A DNA stretch of 64,000 nt from Branchiostoma floridae (GCF_000003815.2 NC_049982.1:7915849-7979848); one strand, 5' to 3'; counted from the first letter of the stretch, positions 35,301 to 54,320 are shown. The notes: generated by a model not told the origin, from the letters alone. Program-made: numbers and translations.

Positions 35301-37306
35301 AACCATACTTTGCAAGGATGTGTGAATTGCTATCTTCCCAGCACACTGAACCATTTACAAAAAATGGTAGAAAGTGGTAAATAATGGTAGAATGCTGTTA
35401 TCATTATTTAGAAACCATTAGAAGTATCCAATTCGACACCATGAATATTTCCAAAGTTTTACAGGACCAGGGAAATATTTATAAAGTTGAAACAGTGTTA
35501 AAAATATTTCTGAAGTATCAAATGTCCTAGACATATAATTACAAAACTTTAAAATCAATTCTAAACAATGGCAACAAACATCCGCATGGTGTCTTGGAAT
35601 GGACTCTAATTTGACTCTAATGAGACCCTAATTTGTCTTACGTCTGCATGTTCAACTTAACGTACATGTTGCTGCCAAATGTCGCAAGAATGGAATTTTC
35701 GTCATTTAACACTAAAATACAAAATTTCTCATTGATTACGTAAATTAGGTAACGATTTGCATGATTGATATCTATCGATATTTCTCTCTAATTACATATG
35801 TCATGTTTAACAGTTTAAGTGTCCTAGTATAATGAAATTCGTATTATGTGGCTTGATAAACTGTGGTTATTAATTATGCAAATTAGCCCCTGGTTTGCAT
35901 TAATAGTCCTTATTTATGGAAGGCATCTCCGAAGTTATCTACATATCAAAAATCACGATGATCCGTCAACTCCTTCCCCAGTTATTCCCTTCCAAAATGT
36001 GGTGCAATTACGCACGGGCGAACGAACTGCTGTGGAATTTCGGGAATTTTTGCCAATCAGATATATACTTAACAGTAAGTCTTATAATTCTCTTTTTTAG
36101 TTACATATGGCATATTTTTTCGTAATCTTAACACGAAATGCAATGTATTTATAAACTGCCATCATTAATTATGTAAATTAGCCCTTGATTTGCATGATTA
36201 GTATTTAATTATGAAAGGCATCTCTGAAGCTATCTACATTTCAAATATTATGATCCGTCAACCCATTCCAGAGTTATTCCCCTCTAAAGGGATGATGCAA
36301 CTACGCAGGCGTGGAAAAATTCCTGATATGCCTGCGGGATTTTGGGAATTCTTGTCAAACGGACGCACACTATAAATTGTAGGCTAGCCCCTGAGGCGTC
36401 GCCAAAAACCTTCATACCTGCAGGTGTCGTAATCGAGTTGTCGGAACGCCTGTACCTCCGCAAGGTGGCGTTGTGTTCAGGGACACTGTCAGCTTGGTTG
36501 GACTTCTCGCCCTTTATAAAAAAAAAGGTAGGTTTAGACTTTTTGTTTGTCTTGGCTCTTGAGTATTCCTAATTGCTTTATATAACATATCAAGAAGGCA
36601 AGAAAACAGGAAACCAATAGCCTAAATATTTCCCGCAAACCACGTTACGTCCGCTGTATGTTGATACCATTTTAGACACACAAGAAGTGGAACAAAAACT
36701 CTATTTTCTTCTAACTACAGGCCCAATGCCGAGATGTTATGACTAAGAAGCCAGTGTTGTTATAGGGCGGACTTTAAAACAGGAGCATATCCACAGTTCA
36801 TTGAACTTACAGCCATGCACTGTCAGATTTTACTTCCGTGTTGTAGCAAGCTACTGGCAAAAAAATACCTCTCGAAAGTTTTGTTCCTCAGCATGCCCGA
36901 GTCGGAACTTGGTTTCCAGCACAACCAGCCGCTCCCTCAAAGACGCCCTGTCAGCTTTCTCCTGCTGCAACTCTGTCTTCAGAGACGACAGGTGGATTTT
37001 CAGGGCCGTCACTTCCTCCTTGTGCGAAGACGCTTCCTCCTTGTCTCCAGCAGCGGCGTCTTGCTTTATCTCCATGGCCAAGGTACGATCCTTCAGCGCC
37101 AGGATCTGGTTTTTCAGTTGAGACACTTCTTGGGAGGACTTCTCACGGACTTGCTTAACTTCGTGGGCGAGGAAGACGAGGGCCGCCACCACCAGCACCC
37201 CCGTCCCGGCAGCCACGGCCACCGTCACCGGTCGGGCCGCGCCGGGTCGGTCTCGGCGGGCCCGGCCGGTAAGTTCGCCTGCGTATGCAGCCTTCTCCGA
37301 GCTCAT
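31993..37306 (-). CDS. Gene E: type II membrane protein with long collagen and ten-cysteine C-terminal domain
   Basis: Exons: 37306-36869, 36511-36418, 34221-34100, 33575-33164, 32866-32680 and 32167-31993 (TAG stop); about 475 residues. Exons 1-3 are family-standard (transmembrane, coiled coil, NAT, RYRR, nine Gly-X-Y triplets, [13 protein letters not shown]). Exon 4 encodes 45 uninterrupted Gly-X-Y triplets, mostly [12 protein letters not shown] and GSP GAQ, then GS. Exons 5-6 give [63 protein letters not shown] and [11 protein letters not shown]: ten cysteines. Phases after exon 4 (1, then 2) differ from the discoidin version. Three antisense or shifted frames over exon 4 are repetition artefacts. 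I do not recognise the ten-cysteine domain; an extracellular binding or trimer-capping role is only a guess. Confidence 0.82.
32241..32370. repeat. Compound palindromic microsatellite in gene E last intron
   Basis: (CA)n at about 32241-32285, then (CT)12 from 32311, (AT)n and (AG)n to about 32369. The CT-AT-AG part is a self-complementary palindrome of about 60 bp that can form a cruciform. It lies between exons 5 and 6. Confidence 0.85.
34920..35606. mobile_element. ~687-bp MITE in intron 2 of gene E (TA target)
   Basis: Inverted ends GAGTCCATTCCAAGACACCA and TGGTGTCTTGGAATGGACTC are flanked by TA on both sides. The matching introns of A (near 1058) and I (near 51068) lack it. A TA target and 20-bp-plus inverted ends fit Tc1/mariner-type MITEs. 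AT-rich interior without a frame. Confidence 0.75.
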
Positions 37307-37530
37307 TATCAGCTTGTAGCGAGAACAGACTGACAAAGAAAGGACAAATCTATAACGTCACTTTCTGTTGCCCGAGAGCACGTCAACCCTTCAACAGTCG
37401 GGACTAAGAAGTAAGAAAAAATACCCTGTAAAAAGAATGTATAAGTTACAACAACGTCAAAGGGAGTATTGATTGGTTGAGGTGTGCAGGTATAAGATGT
37501 CATTTCCCAACAATACCAACTGTGCACCTT
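37307..37530 (-). promoter_or_regulatory. Gene E upstream region with CCAAT box
   Basis: CCAAT on the minus strand at 37476-37472, 166 bp before the ATG. The adjacent 37530-38215 stretch has no exon and resembles 47600-48110 upstream of H. Confidence 0.4.
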
Positions 37531-38219
37531 ACTTCACAACATCAACACGGCAGCAGGTTGTAAACAGAAGTGTCTTTGTCCAAACGATTGTTCCATGCCA
37601 ATAGTTTTGAAAAGAAAGAACAAGGAAATGTGGTGTCATCTTTTCTCTTCCACGAAACAAAGTGTTTGTTTTGTAAAGATCTGGTGTGGTCACTCTCATT
37701 GTTTTCCACATCGACCTCCATTGACTCTTTTACTTCCATCAAAACTACGATGAAAGAAAAGAAAATCAGGCAAGTCCAAAAACGCAGCAGTCTGGGATAG
37801 ATTGACACGTATCGGAAAGGCGAGAAAATATTTCTTCCGAAGATCTACTGTCAGAAAAAATTCAGGCGATCACACAACGTAAAGAGGGGTGAGGCAGAGA
37901 TAAACCAAGATTCTTGACTTCCACTCAATTTAGATTACATTGAATCAATTTCTGTTGCAATGGCTAGATTATCTGAGATAATACATGTATACGTATGCTA
38001 TATATCTATTAAGTACATGTGTATCTTTATGATTATATCGGGATAAAGTGGAAGTTTCAAGATGCACATTTGTCGAACCTTTGGGTTAATTCCATACATG
38101 TACAAATAATTCCAGGCAAGCATATGACCTTTCAAGTGCTTAAGGTTGTTTATTGTGCAGCACAACGAATTTGCACAAACCTTGCAGTGACAATATGGAC
38201 ATACAAAAATTCTCTCTTG

Positions 38220-38225
38220 TTTATT
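38220..38225 (-). terminator. Candidate polyadenylation signal of gene G
   Basis: AATAAA on the minus strand, one of two (also 38149-38154) in a block conserved 3' of gene I. Which is used cannot be told. Confidence 0.35.
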
Positions 38226-38510
38226 GTACGGCACGTCGAACTGACAAAGCCAAGGAGTCGTAGAAGCAAATATGAAATTACATAGAAAATTACTTAGCAA
38301 AATTCTTATAGGTTCAAGTGATAAAAAGTTAATTTATGGATATTATGATACAGCAAAGGAAACATGTCTGAAAGTGTCTATTGAATTATTTTCAGAAACA
38401 AAAGAACATAACCTAAGAATTGAATAGATCTGGATTTGAAAGATATTGGTTAGACGTGCTGTTTGATATATATTCACTTGGCAATCTCTAATCTTGGTAA
38501 GATGCTAGAG

Positions 38511-41225
38511 CTAGCGAACGCGACAGCAACAGTAGTTTGGTCCGCAGCTGGGATGGGCACAGCCACCATTATAGCGATATGCGGCAGGGCCAACTTTTCC
38601 AGCGTCAGTGTTGTGGTCGGATGAAAGGACAGGCCGACCTCCGTACACATGTACGGCATCAAAGCACTCTGAGGTGCTGTGGAAAAGAAATCATCATCAA
38701 CAAATCATGATACTAACGTTATATATCATATAGTGGCTAAATGTTCACACACACGCGCGAGCGCGCGCACACACACACACACACAGCGCACAGAGCCACA
38801 CCGACTTATCTTAATAATTCTGGTGACAGAGAACCACGACTTTATAACACAAAAAATACTGTGCCATTCAACAAAGACGTTTGATAGCAAACTCCTTTCG
38901 TGAACAAAAGGACTGGTGCATTCAAAGATTCAAAGAGGAAAGAATCACTGTCTGCTGAACTGGTAGTTTTGCAATTGAAAAAATAAACATTTCGACATTC
39001 AATTACAACATTGTAGCACAGACCTTCCCTGCTTGAAAACATCTTCCTGGGAGGTGCACATGTCGTTGCACGTCAGACCGTCCCCGTTACGACTACAGTC
39101 CCGACGGATGGCGAAGATGAATGCTCCTCGGTCGGTGACCGCTGTACAGATGCTCTGCGCCAGTATATCACGGTAGTTGTGGTCTGGATGAGGAAACGTA
39201 GAGAAAATGTGGAAGGTGCAAAAATAGACAGTAAACCATTCAATATTCATTCAAAGTGTGGAATATCCCTTAGCGTATAGATGGAACAGTACAACACATG
39301 TACTGGAACTGATTTTGACCACCTACTCCTAGCCTGTTTGCTACACGTATACATGTATACACCTATATCTGAGGTATTAACAAAGCAGCACAAATGTTGA
39401 AGTGTATATAGACCATGATGCTGTGAACGAGAGCAGGACTTATACGTGATCACAAGCGCGGAACTTACTTGATCCATTTACTCCAGGTGGTCCAGGCGGG
39501 CCCTCTGGTCCAGGAGGACCCTGGGAACATTTGTGATTTAGCTGTAATATTTCTTTCTTCAACATATTCTACATGTGCAAATATGTCAGAGAGCAAAGTA
39601 CAGAATTTCAGTCCCTCTTAAAAGCTGTTTTTGGCAATATAAATTTTATATTCAATTTTTGCTTCTTTGATTTGGAAACTACAATGGCAACGGGCCACAA
39701 TGATCATAAAACAACTCCGCCCAATGTTCAATAATACGCAAACGTATAATTGAAATTATGTTTTTTACAGAACGCTTAAACAAAAATGTCCTACCTGTTC
39801 GCAAGACGGCTCCCCACACCCTCCACATCCGCACGGAGGCCCGGGCGGCCCGGGAACACCATCACGGCCGTCCCGCCCGTCTCGTCCGGCCGGTCCTTCG
39901 GGACAGCGGAAGGGACCTGCAAAATTTGAATATCGATTGAATATCTACACTGTTTATCATAAGCGACAAAAAGATATTGGTGAAAGTGCGTTTCATGTCG
40001 CCACTTTTTAACAAAATGAAAGTACGTACAGAGACCTAAGGGTCTACGTCGACAAGCACTTAAACGTAACGAAAACGTAACATAAAATTTTTCCAATACT
40101 GCAATAGAAAACGTAACACAACATAACAACTATATATCGTGAATTTAACACAAGACGTATGACAAGTACTGACAGTGCAAGCTTCGAGTCTAAGAACGCG
40201 AAAACTGTAAATAAAAATCGGAGTGGGCACAATAAGAAATGTTGCATAAACACACACTTTCGAGTCAAGTCCCAACAAAACGATAACCTACATACCGTAC
40301 GGTGTGACGGAGTTGGGGGATCGCCTGTACCTCCGCAAGGTAGCGTTGTGTTCAGGGACACTGTCAGCTTGGTTGGACTTCTCGCCCTTTATAAAAAAAG
40401 CAGGTTTCTTAGACTTTTCGTTTAGCTGCTTGTCTTGGCTCTTGAGTATTCCTAATTGTTCTAGCATCTCAAGAAAGCAAATCAACAGGGAACCAATGGC
40501 CTAAACATTTGCCGGTAAACATTTACAAACCATTGTACATCGCTATATGAGTGATAGCATTTCAGACACACAAGAAGGATCAAGAAGTGGAATATAAACT
40601 CTATTTACAGACCTAATGCCGAGATGTTAAGACTAAGAAGCCAGTGTTGTTATAGGGTTGACTTTAGCATATTCACGGTTCCATGTGCTGTCAGATTTTA
40701 CTTCTGTGTTGTAGCAAGCTACTGGCAAAAAAATACCTCTCGAAAGTTTCCAAAGTTTTGTTCCTCAGCATGCCCGAGTTGGAACTTGGTTTCCAGCACA
40801 GCCAGTCTCTCCCTCAGAGACGCCCCGTCAGCTTTCTCCTTCTGCAACTCCGCACGTTCGCTGTCTAGTTGAGTCTGCAGGGACGACAGGTGGATTTTCA
40901 GGGCCGTCACTTCCTCCTTGTGCGAGGACGCTTCCTCCTTGTCTCCTGTAGCGACGTCTTGCTTGATCTCTATGGCCAAGGTATGATCCTTTAGCGTCAG
41001 GATCTGGTCTTTCAGTTGAGACACTTCTTGGGAGCAGTGAGACACGTCTTGCGAGGACTTCTCACGAACATGCTTAACTTCGTGAGCCAGGAAGACGAGG
41101 GCCGCCACCACCAGCACCCCCACCCCGGCCGCCACGGCCACCGTCACCGGTCGGGCGACGCCGGGTCGGTCTCGGCGGGCCCGACCGAGAACCTCGCCTC
41201 CATATGCAGCCTTCTCCGAGCTCAT
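38511..41225 (-). CDS. Gene G: ten-cysteine-type membrane collagen with minimal second collagen exon
   Basis: Exons: 41225-40737, 40386-40296, 39916-39795, 39520-39469, 39183-39024 and 38676-38511 (TAG); about 359 residues. Exon 1 (163 codons) has the SQDVSHCSQEVSQL insertion with a cysteine in the coiled coil. Exon 2 is one codon shorter (TPYG for TTPAG) and keeps NAT and RYRR. Exon 3 reads FRCPEG where other copies have FRGPEG, a Gly-to-Cys change in the first collagen triplets. Exon 4 encodes only five Gly-X-Y triplets ([17 protein letters not shown]) against 45 in E and 49 in I, although both splice sites are kept. The ten-cysteine domain is complete and ends [11 protein letters not shown]. 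The frame is open throughout. Confidence 0.82.
38745..38785. repeat. (CA)/(CG) microsatellite in gene G last intron
   Basis: Alternating AC, CG and AC dinucleotides, at the position matching the microsatellite of gene E. Confidence 0.85.
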
Positions 41226-41440
41226 TGTCAGCTTGTAGCGATAACAGACTGACAGAGAAAGGACAAATCTATAACGTCACTCTCTGTTGCCTGAGAGCAC
41301 TTCCACCTTTCAAGAGTCGGGACTTGAATAAGAAGTCAGAAAAAATACCCTGTAACTTGTAACAAGAATGCGTAGTTTACAGCAACGTCACAGGGTAAAG
41401 AAACGTTGATTGGTTGAAGTGTACATTTCCCATGGCCAAT
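41226..41440 (-). promoter_or_regulatory. Gene G upstream region with CCAAT box
   Basis: CCAAT on the minus strand at 41413-41409, 184 bp before the ATG, in the family context GTTGATTGGTTGAAG. Confidence 0.4.
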
Positions 41441-42275
41441 ACCACCTGTGCATACGACAGTAGTTGATAAACAGCAGTGTCTTTGTTCAGACGAACGTTC
41501 CATGCCAATGGTCCGAAAGGAAAGAACGAGGAAATTTGGTGTCATGTTTTGTTTTCTGCAAAACAAAGTGAGACAAGGGTTTGTTTTGCAAAGAGCTGGT
41601 GTAGTCGCTTTTACGGTCATTCACCCGAATTATAGGACAGTTAGAATTCACAGGAATTTTCCGAGCTAGTACGGACATGAAGGCTTTTGTATAGTCCATT
41701 AATCATCACTATCCCCCAAACAAATTTGACTTTATTGACTACAACATGTGAAGCAATATTGGCCCCGAGTCAAGCTTGCGAAAAAAAGCTGACTCACCCT
41801 ATTCTGACTACCTGTCCTCTTCAAAGATTTTGGTATGAGCTGGATAATGTATTGTGTCCTGACGTGACGTGACCAAACTGTAATCTCCAAAAAGATCTAC
41901 ATGTGGCAGGAGGGCAGTATCCATGGGCCGATACAATCTCCATTTCCCACCGGGATTGTATCGGCCAATATGAATACTAACCAACTGCCACCTGTATATC
42001 TGCTTGGAGATCAGCCGAACTGTGAACCTCTAGGGCTGACACAAAGTTGTCCTATAAGTTGGGGTTAACGACCTTAAGAGCGACCACACCAGCTCTTTAC
42101 AAAACAAGCCCTTGTCTCACTTTGATTCAAATTTAGACAAGTGAAAAGAAAACATGACACCAAATTTCCTCATTCCTTCCTTTCGGACTATTGGCATGGA
42201 ACGTTCGTCTGAATACAGACACAGTTGTTTATCAACTGCTGCCGTATGCACAGGTGGCATTGAACATTAGGCTGC
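41440..42275. repeat. Nested inverted repeat between genes G and H
   Basis: Arms at about 41440-41650 and 42040-42275 are inverted copies (CAGACGAACGTTCCATGCCA in both orientations). The inner palindrome at about 41880-42015 has TCCAAAAAGATCTACATGTG against ATCTGCTTGGAGATC. Same architecture as at B and C. No gene. Confidence 0.6.
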
Positions 42276-42630
42276 TCCTGCCTGCTCTGGGGCCCGAAAA
42301 AACACGAGGAACAAGTTGAACGCTCTTGGTGGAAAGTGAGATGGCGTGCAGATGGAACCCATAACTACAGGAAATACGACGGTAACAGGTAGAGTCACAG
42401 TTGGATTTCTGGAATGTCTTTTATTAAGTCAAATACACAGTTTATAGCAAGATGACATCAGTTGGTGGACGTCATTGCATGGAGATGTCACGTTATCGGC
42501 GTAGCAAGATACAAAAACATGAATGGGGGTGGGGGTGTCAGGTTTATCTTACACCTGTACTCCCGCAGTCATTTTAAGGTGTACAGAAATGTTGAAATTA
42601 AAGAGTCCATATGTATGTGGAACAGTCTGC

Positions 42631-42636
42631 TTTATT
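42631..42636 (-). terminator. Putative polyadenylation signal of gene H
   Basis: AATAAA on the minus strand in the conserved CTGCTTTATTTCTG block, about 600 bases after the expected stop. Confidence 0.45.
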
Positions 42637-43240
42637 TCTGGCTATAAATGCCTGATAGGTTCTGAGTGCACAAATAAAGTAGCTACATTTGTATTTTCTC
42701 ATCTCCTTCTTTGCAAACATTAGTCAAAATTTCTCCACGACTGAAGACAGGGTAGTAACTAGGAACAGACAGCAACACCAGCATATAAAAACAAGGAATT
42801 TAGTTATCCTTCTATACGTCATGAAGCCTTTGACATCTTCATCAAGCCAGTACACAGTACACACCGGCTACAATATAAAGTGTAATGCTGTAATCACCAG
42901 GACATGGTATTAATATAAAATAGGCTGAACATTGTTGTCACAAGTTTTAAATCGGTAACCCTAAATACGTCAAGTAACTCTCAGTGGAGCCATGACTCAT
43001 GAGATACATGTACTGTTTCTGAACCCACCTAGGCCTCCTCAAATAACGCGGGAAACACCAAGCCAAACAAACATACCAAAAACAATATTACTATTTTTAC
43101 CGAGATGATAATCTAATAATAACTATCACCATAAGTAAAAGCCAAAATTGGTCTTTCACTTAAAACTGTGAAGCAGATACATGTGCATCCTGTTGTGTGC
43201 AAATCTGTGCTTTGGAAATTTCCAAGTCTGCATGCTGTGT

Positions 43241-46200
43241 CTAGTCACCGGTGCAGTCCCTACAGAGGAGAACAAAAATGATTTGTTGTGCATCAGTGAA
43301 TGCGCAGTGGAAATCTTACTTCAATGCCTTTACTGGCACATTGTGTCGTGTTGCTCATCTTGTACAAATTGTAGTGCTTAGTGACCCATAGGTCAGCAAG
43401 TTTCCTTGTTGTTTCCGTTTCAGAAAGGGTTGCTTACACCTCCTCGAACACGGACGGTATTTCATGTCTTTTCGAGAGACGTGTGTAGCCCAAGATGCCC
43501 TTCTCCGAATTAATTCAAAACCGTCTTAATGGCAGTCACACGGAAAGAAGAGAAGACTTCAATAGTGTACTTACTGTCCCAAGACCTCCACCCGCATACT
43601 GAGGTGAGAGTTCCATGCCTGTGGCCAGAACCGGACGTAACGTGCAGTTAGCGGGGGGTCCAACAGGTGGCGCACTTCGGTGTCTCGATCAGAGTTGCCA
43701 GAGAAAACCTGGGATGATATTTTGAAGAAAAAAAACAATGGAGCCGGCTAGCAGCAATGCTACATGGAAACAGATGGTAAAATCTTGCAGTAACACATAA
43801 ATGATTTATTAGACTAAAGAGGCCTAAGAACACGTACATCTACATACCCTGAAATATCAGAAAAAACTCTATCTAATCTGGAAAAAAATCATATATGACT
43901 TCTGTCAGTTCATATCAACTATGGTAAAATCCTAGTTAACATCAGCCATACAGTATCGGCTATAGATTATTAGTAATATTCGAGAATGACAGTCTCTGCT
44001 ACGCTGCATCAGTCACATCTGTAAGCTGTCTCAGGTCTTACAAATGTCTTCTTCTGCAAAGTGGCCTAGTCAGCAAAATCCTTGGAAATATCGAACTTGT
44101 GAAGAAGACAATGGTTACCGACCCTATCACGTCCAAGTTTGTCCAGGTATGTAGACCACGTGGTTCCGTCTCTGCTGAAGCGCAGTTTGTAGGAGGTCAC
44201 CCACTGATCTGCACCAGCTCTACCCTGGGTGATAACTCCAGCTACAGTAGTCTCTGCTCCCACGTCAACCTGAACAGGAAAAACACTGAGAAACGCCAGC
44301 GGTACAAAATGCCTGCGGAGTTGAATATGTCGTACATAGTTGCATGATTTAAGTGTGATTGGTCAACTTTGAAACTTAAATTGGAGAATGTCCATGCTGA
44401 CATTTGAACCCATATCTTCTGCTTTTTAATGTTTTTCAAAAAACCACAAAGGGAACACAAATAATTAGAAAATGCTAAAATAAAAATAGATAACTGCATG
44501 AATCTGCGTCAACAAATATCAAACAAGTGGCTGTCAGCGGAGCTAGGTTACGCCTGGGAGGGAGCGAGAAAGCGAGCACTGGATAGAGGAAATTGGAGGA
44601 GAAACAAGAAGGGTGTGCTAGTACTTGTATTATGATGATGAGGATGCAAAAACATGCCAGAAGATGTGCATGACACAGGACAAAAATGATTTGATATGAT
44701 AAAAAAGTATAACCTACACCCTGCAGCCTCTACTTACCTGTAGCCACAGCTGGTTGTTGAATTGTGCACACCAGGCTCCGGCGCCCACCTGGGAATGAAG
44801 GCGAGCTTTGCTGGCGGCACAACTGCCAGCATTGACCTGACTGGATGCCGTAATGTGGCCATCAGGAATAGCGCCGCTCTCCATACCCAGTGGTACTGCA
44901 GTGCACGGCTGCTATATACAGGGTGTAACATGTATTTACTGGTGGTAAAGGTCACGTCATTCAATATCCATTGCCCCATACGGTGCGACATCCATTACCC
45001 ATTGCCCAAGACCCCAGTACAACAGCTACACATGTCTCTGTCATGTCAAACTGTTAAACAAAGGTTACTAGCCAACACTATGCGTCTAAAGCTTGCCTAT
45101 GTCTAAGTTCCATGTAGATTGATGTAACTTGAGTTTACGGATAATATCGATTCCCAAAAAATTTGTTCGCCTCAAGCTGAAGCTGATTAGCACAAGAACA
45201 GGTCACATTGCTATATGACAATAACTACAGTACTGTACGCACCAGACAGGATTGTCCTCCACACCTTCCACATCCACCGGACCGGGAACACCATCACGGC
45301 CGTCCCGCCCGTCTCGTCCGGCCGGTCCCTCAGGACCACGGAAGGCACCTGTGACAATTGCATTGAGGTTTATAGTTACTTAACAAAAATACATGATCAC
45401 AAAATGCACTATCATATACTAGTAGCATAATTTTATAATGGTGTCAGACGAGACGGAATAACAATAAGGACAATTTCCACCCTGGCACTATTGTAGTCAA
45501 CTTTCTCGCGAAAATGGAACAGACTAGTGACCATTAAAGGTTACATGTGAAGTAACCACCGACCAACGTCTATTTTCCTGGTGCGTTCAAAGTTTATAGG
45601 AAAGAACCCATGCCTGCCTACCTAAGCCGTAGGGTGTTGTGATTGTGTTGGCCGCTCTCTTGGACCGCCGCATGGGGGCGCTGTGATCTCCAAGCTTGAC
45701 GTCATCACCAACTTGACTCGGTTTCACATCGGGGTCAGTCTTCTGTTGTAAAATGTTCAAAATTTTACTCCGCATCCGCACTTATAGGTTCTATAAAGCA
45801 CACTGTAGCTACGCCATTCTACTTTCTCCATGTTGTTCCCGACTCCATCACGCGTTATTTTGTTAAGTCTCTGGAATAAAGTTTTGCTCTTTTACCCCTC
45901 CCTAACTCGACAAGTCTAAGTCGGCCTTGCCACTCATGCTTATAACTGTCTAAATGCCACACAAATTATCATGATGCTACTTTCCGACAGTTTATGCAAG
46001 CTCCCATATTATTCCACACCACCACCGCACACATCGACACTGTTCACTGCGTACAGCTATCTAAAGTAGAAAAACCAGACATGTCGAGTTTTTGCCCGAG
46101 GCAGGTTACCTGTCATGAGGTGTGGGTGACCCAACGTGCCCAATCATCCGTGGTGTTCATGTGCATGATATATATATATAGTCAGAACTTATTGTTGTTT

Positions 46201-47007
46201 TCGAGAAAATATGAGACAATTGCAGTTCTGAACGCTATCACATTGCTTTCCTGGCGATGGTGAAATTTAGCGTAAAGTGAGGGAGAGGTTAATCATTTAA
46301 TGTAAGCTTAAGCTTTACAAGTTGATTGGAGGCTGACACAGACATATCCAAAACGTGAGATTGTACCATTGTAGCTTAAATCTAGTATGTTTAACACCAT
46401 AAACTGGTCTGAATATAAAAAGACTGAAGAACTGTTAACTAAAGCTCACTATGATGTAATGCTGTCAACAGGGAGGCGGGGAGTGCTATCGAAGTTCTGA
46501 GAAGAATCTATGCTAACCCCTTACCTCGTGAGAGGTTCCGTAGGTTGCTTCTTGTTCATTTCCAAATCCGAGTTGGAACTTGGTTTCCAGCACAGCCAGT
46601 CTCTCCCTCAAAGACGCCCCGTCAGCTTTCTCCTTCTGCAACTCCGTCTTGAGAGACGAGACCTCAGCACGTTCGCTGTCTAATTGAGTCTGCACAGACG
46701 ACAGTTGGATTTTCAAGGCCGTCATTTCCTCCTTGTGACAGGACGCCTCTTCCTTGTTTCCAGTAGCGGCGTCTTGCTTGATCTCCATGGCCAAGGTGCG
46801 ATCCTTCAGCGTCAGGATCTGGTCTTTCAGTTGAGCGGAGTTCTCACGGACATGCTTAACTTCGTGAGCGAGGAAGACGAGGGCCGCCACCACCAGCACC
46901 CCCGCCCCGGCAGCCACGGCCACCGTCACCGGTCGGGCCGCGCCGGGTCGGTCTCGGCGGGCCCGGCCGGTAACTTCGCTTACGTTAAGCAGCTTCTCCG
47001 AGCTCAT
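43241..47007 (-). pseudogene. Gene H: discoidin-type copy frameshifted by a 22-bp deletion in the collagen exon
   Basis: Exons by homology: 47007-46525, 45742-45622, 45348-45243, 44911-44738, 44269-44123, 43708-43575 and 43259-43241. All splice sites are kept. Exon 3 is 106 nt against 128 nt in its sister D: 22 bp encoding Gly-X-Y triplets are gone, and the frame shifts after VPGP. The shifted frame passes all of exon 4 and hits a stop early in exon 5, so collagen and discoidin domains are lost unless the deletion is an assembly error or a splice change compensates. All other exons would encode normal domain sequence ([42 protein letters not shown]), which suggests a recent event. Exons 1-3 match D (including the RSKR exon 2); exons 5-7 match C. 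Confidence 0.75.
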
Positions 47008-48050
47008 TGCGAGAATATAACTTGGCGTGACCAAAAATTTCTTACTGTAGACAATTTTTCACCCCCCGACCGAGGACAGCGTGGCAGTGGCAGATACCGA
47101 AATGCGCAGCTAATATGAAGAATACCAGTGGTCGAAGGTCATTGGTTAGAACCCCTGTGGCATTCAATTATATTCATGCATGATGTGATTAGTTGGTTGG
47201 TGTTACGTAAAACCTTTCAGTATTACTAAACGCTTTAAAGTACTTAGTACGCACACCTTCTGGCGGCCTTACAGAAAATTGCACGCTTTTTCTCTTTACA
47301 CATCTAATGATTCAACTGTTTCGTGAAAGGTTTCGTTCCTATCCGTTCAGCATTAGGTGTGCTTCCGCCCTTAACCATAAATTTCCTCCTGAGAAAATTG
47401 CAACACTGTATCACTTCACTAATCCTATCCAGGTAAATACTCGCATGTATACGTGACCTTTTCCTGATTGAATAAATACACCGGCACACAATGGCTAAAT
47501 GTTCTGAGGTCTTGTCACAACACACAGGGCAGATTGGTCCGAGAGTTCACTGTGGACTTCATTTCAAACAAACTGAAGAGAAAGGCAGAAGAGAAAAGCA
47601 CATTCACTTATTTACTTCCATCAAAACCACGATGAAAGAAAAGAAAATCAGGCAAGTCGAAAAACGCAGCAGCCTGGGCTAGATCGAGACGTGTCGGAAA
47701 GGCAAGAAAATATTCCTTTCGAAGATCTACTGTCAGAAAAAACAGGCGATCACACAACGGAATGAATGGTGCGGCAGAGACAAACCAAGATTCCTGACTT
47801 CCGCTCACTTGAAATTACATTGAATCAATTTCTGTTGCAATGGCTAGACTATCTGAGATGATACATGCATGTTATGTATTTATGTATTTTTATTAAGTAC
47901 ATCTATCGTTATGATTTCATCGGGAGGAAGTGGAAGCATTAAGATGCCCTGAGATATTATTCCGAACATTTGTTGAGAACCTTTGGGTTAATTACATATA
48001 TGTAGAAATAATTCCAGGCAAGCATATGACCTTTCAAGGGCTTAAGATTG
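47008..48050. promoter_or_regulatory. Gene H upstream region and spacer to gene I 3' end
   Basis: Upstream of the ATG an in-frame ATG at 47034 would add nine residues (MVTPSYILA); the family start at 47007 is preferred because all copies begin MSSEK or MTSEK. The GATTAGTTGGTTGGTG block near 47187 corresponds to the CCAAT region of D, but the box is altered. The rest shares blocks with 37700-38200. No gene recognised. Confidence 0.3.
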
Positions 48051-48121
48051 TTTATTGTGCAGCACAACGAATTTGCACAAACCTTGCAGAGACAATATGG
48101 TCATACAAAAATTCTCTCTTG

Positions 48122-48127
48122 TTTATT
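48122..48127 (-). terminator. Candidate polyadenylation signal of gene I
   Basis: AATAAA on the minus strand, with a second at 48051-48056, in the block shared with gene G. Confidence 0.35.
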
Positions 48128-48434
48128 GTACAGCACGTCGAACTAACAAAGTCTCGGAGTCGTAGAAGCAATTACAAAACAACTTGAGTAATACTCAGAA
48201 AAATTCTTCCAGGTTCAAGTGATAAAAAGTTTGTTAATTAATGGTTAAAGCAAAGGAAACATGTCTGAAAGTGTCTATTGTATTATTTTCGGAAACAAAA
48301 GAACATAACCTAAGAATTGAATAGATCTGGATTTGATAGATATTGGTTAGACGTGCTGTTTGATATATATTCACTTGACATATATTCTCTCTAATCTTGA
48401 CTATATTCTCTCTAATCTTGGGAAGATGCTAGAG

Positions 48435-54320
<5,886 letters not shown>

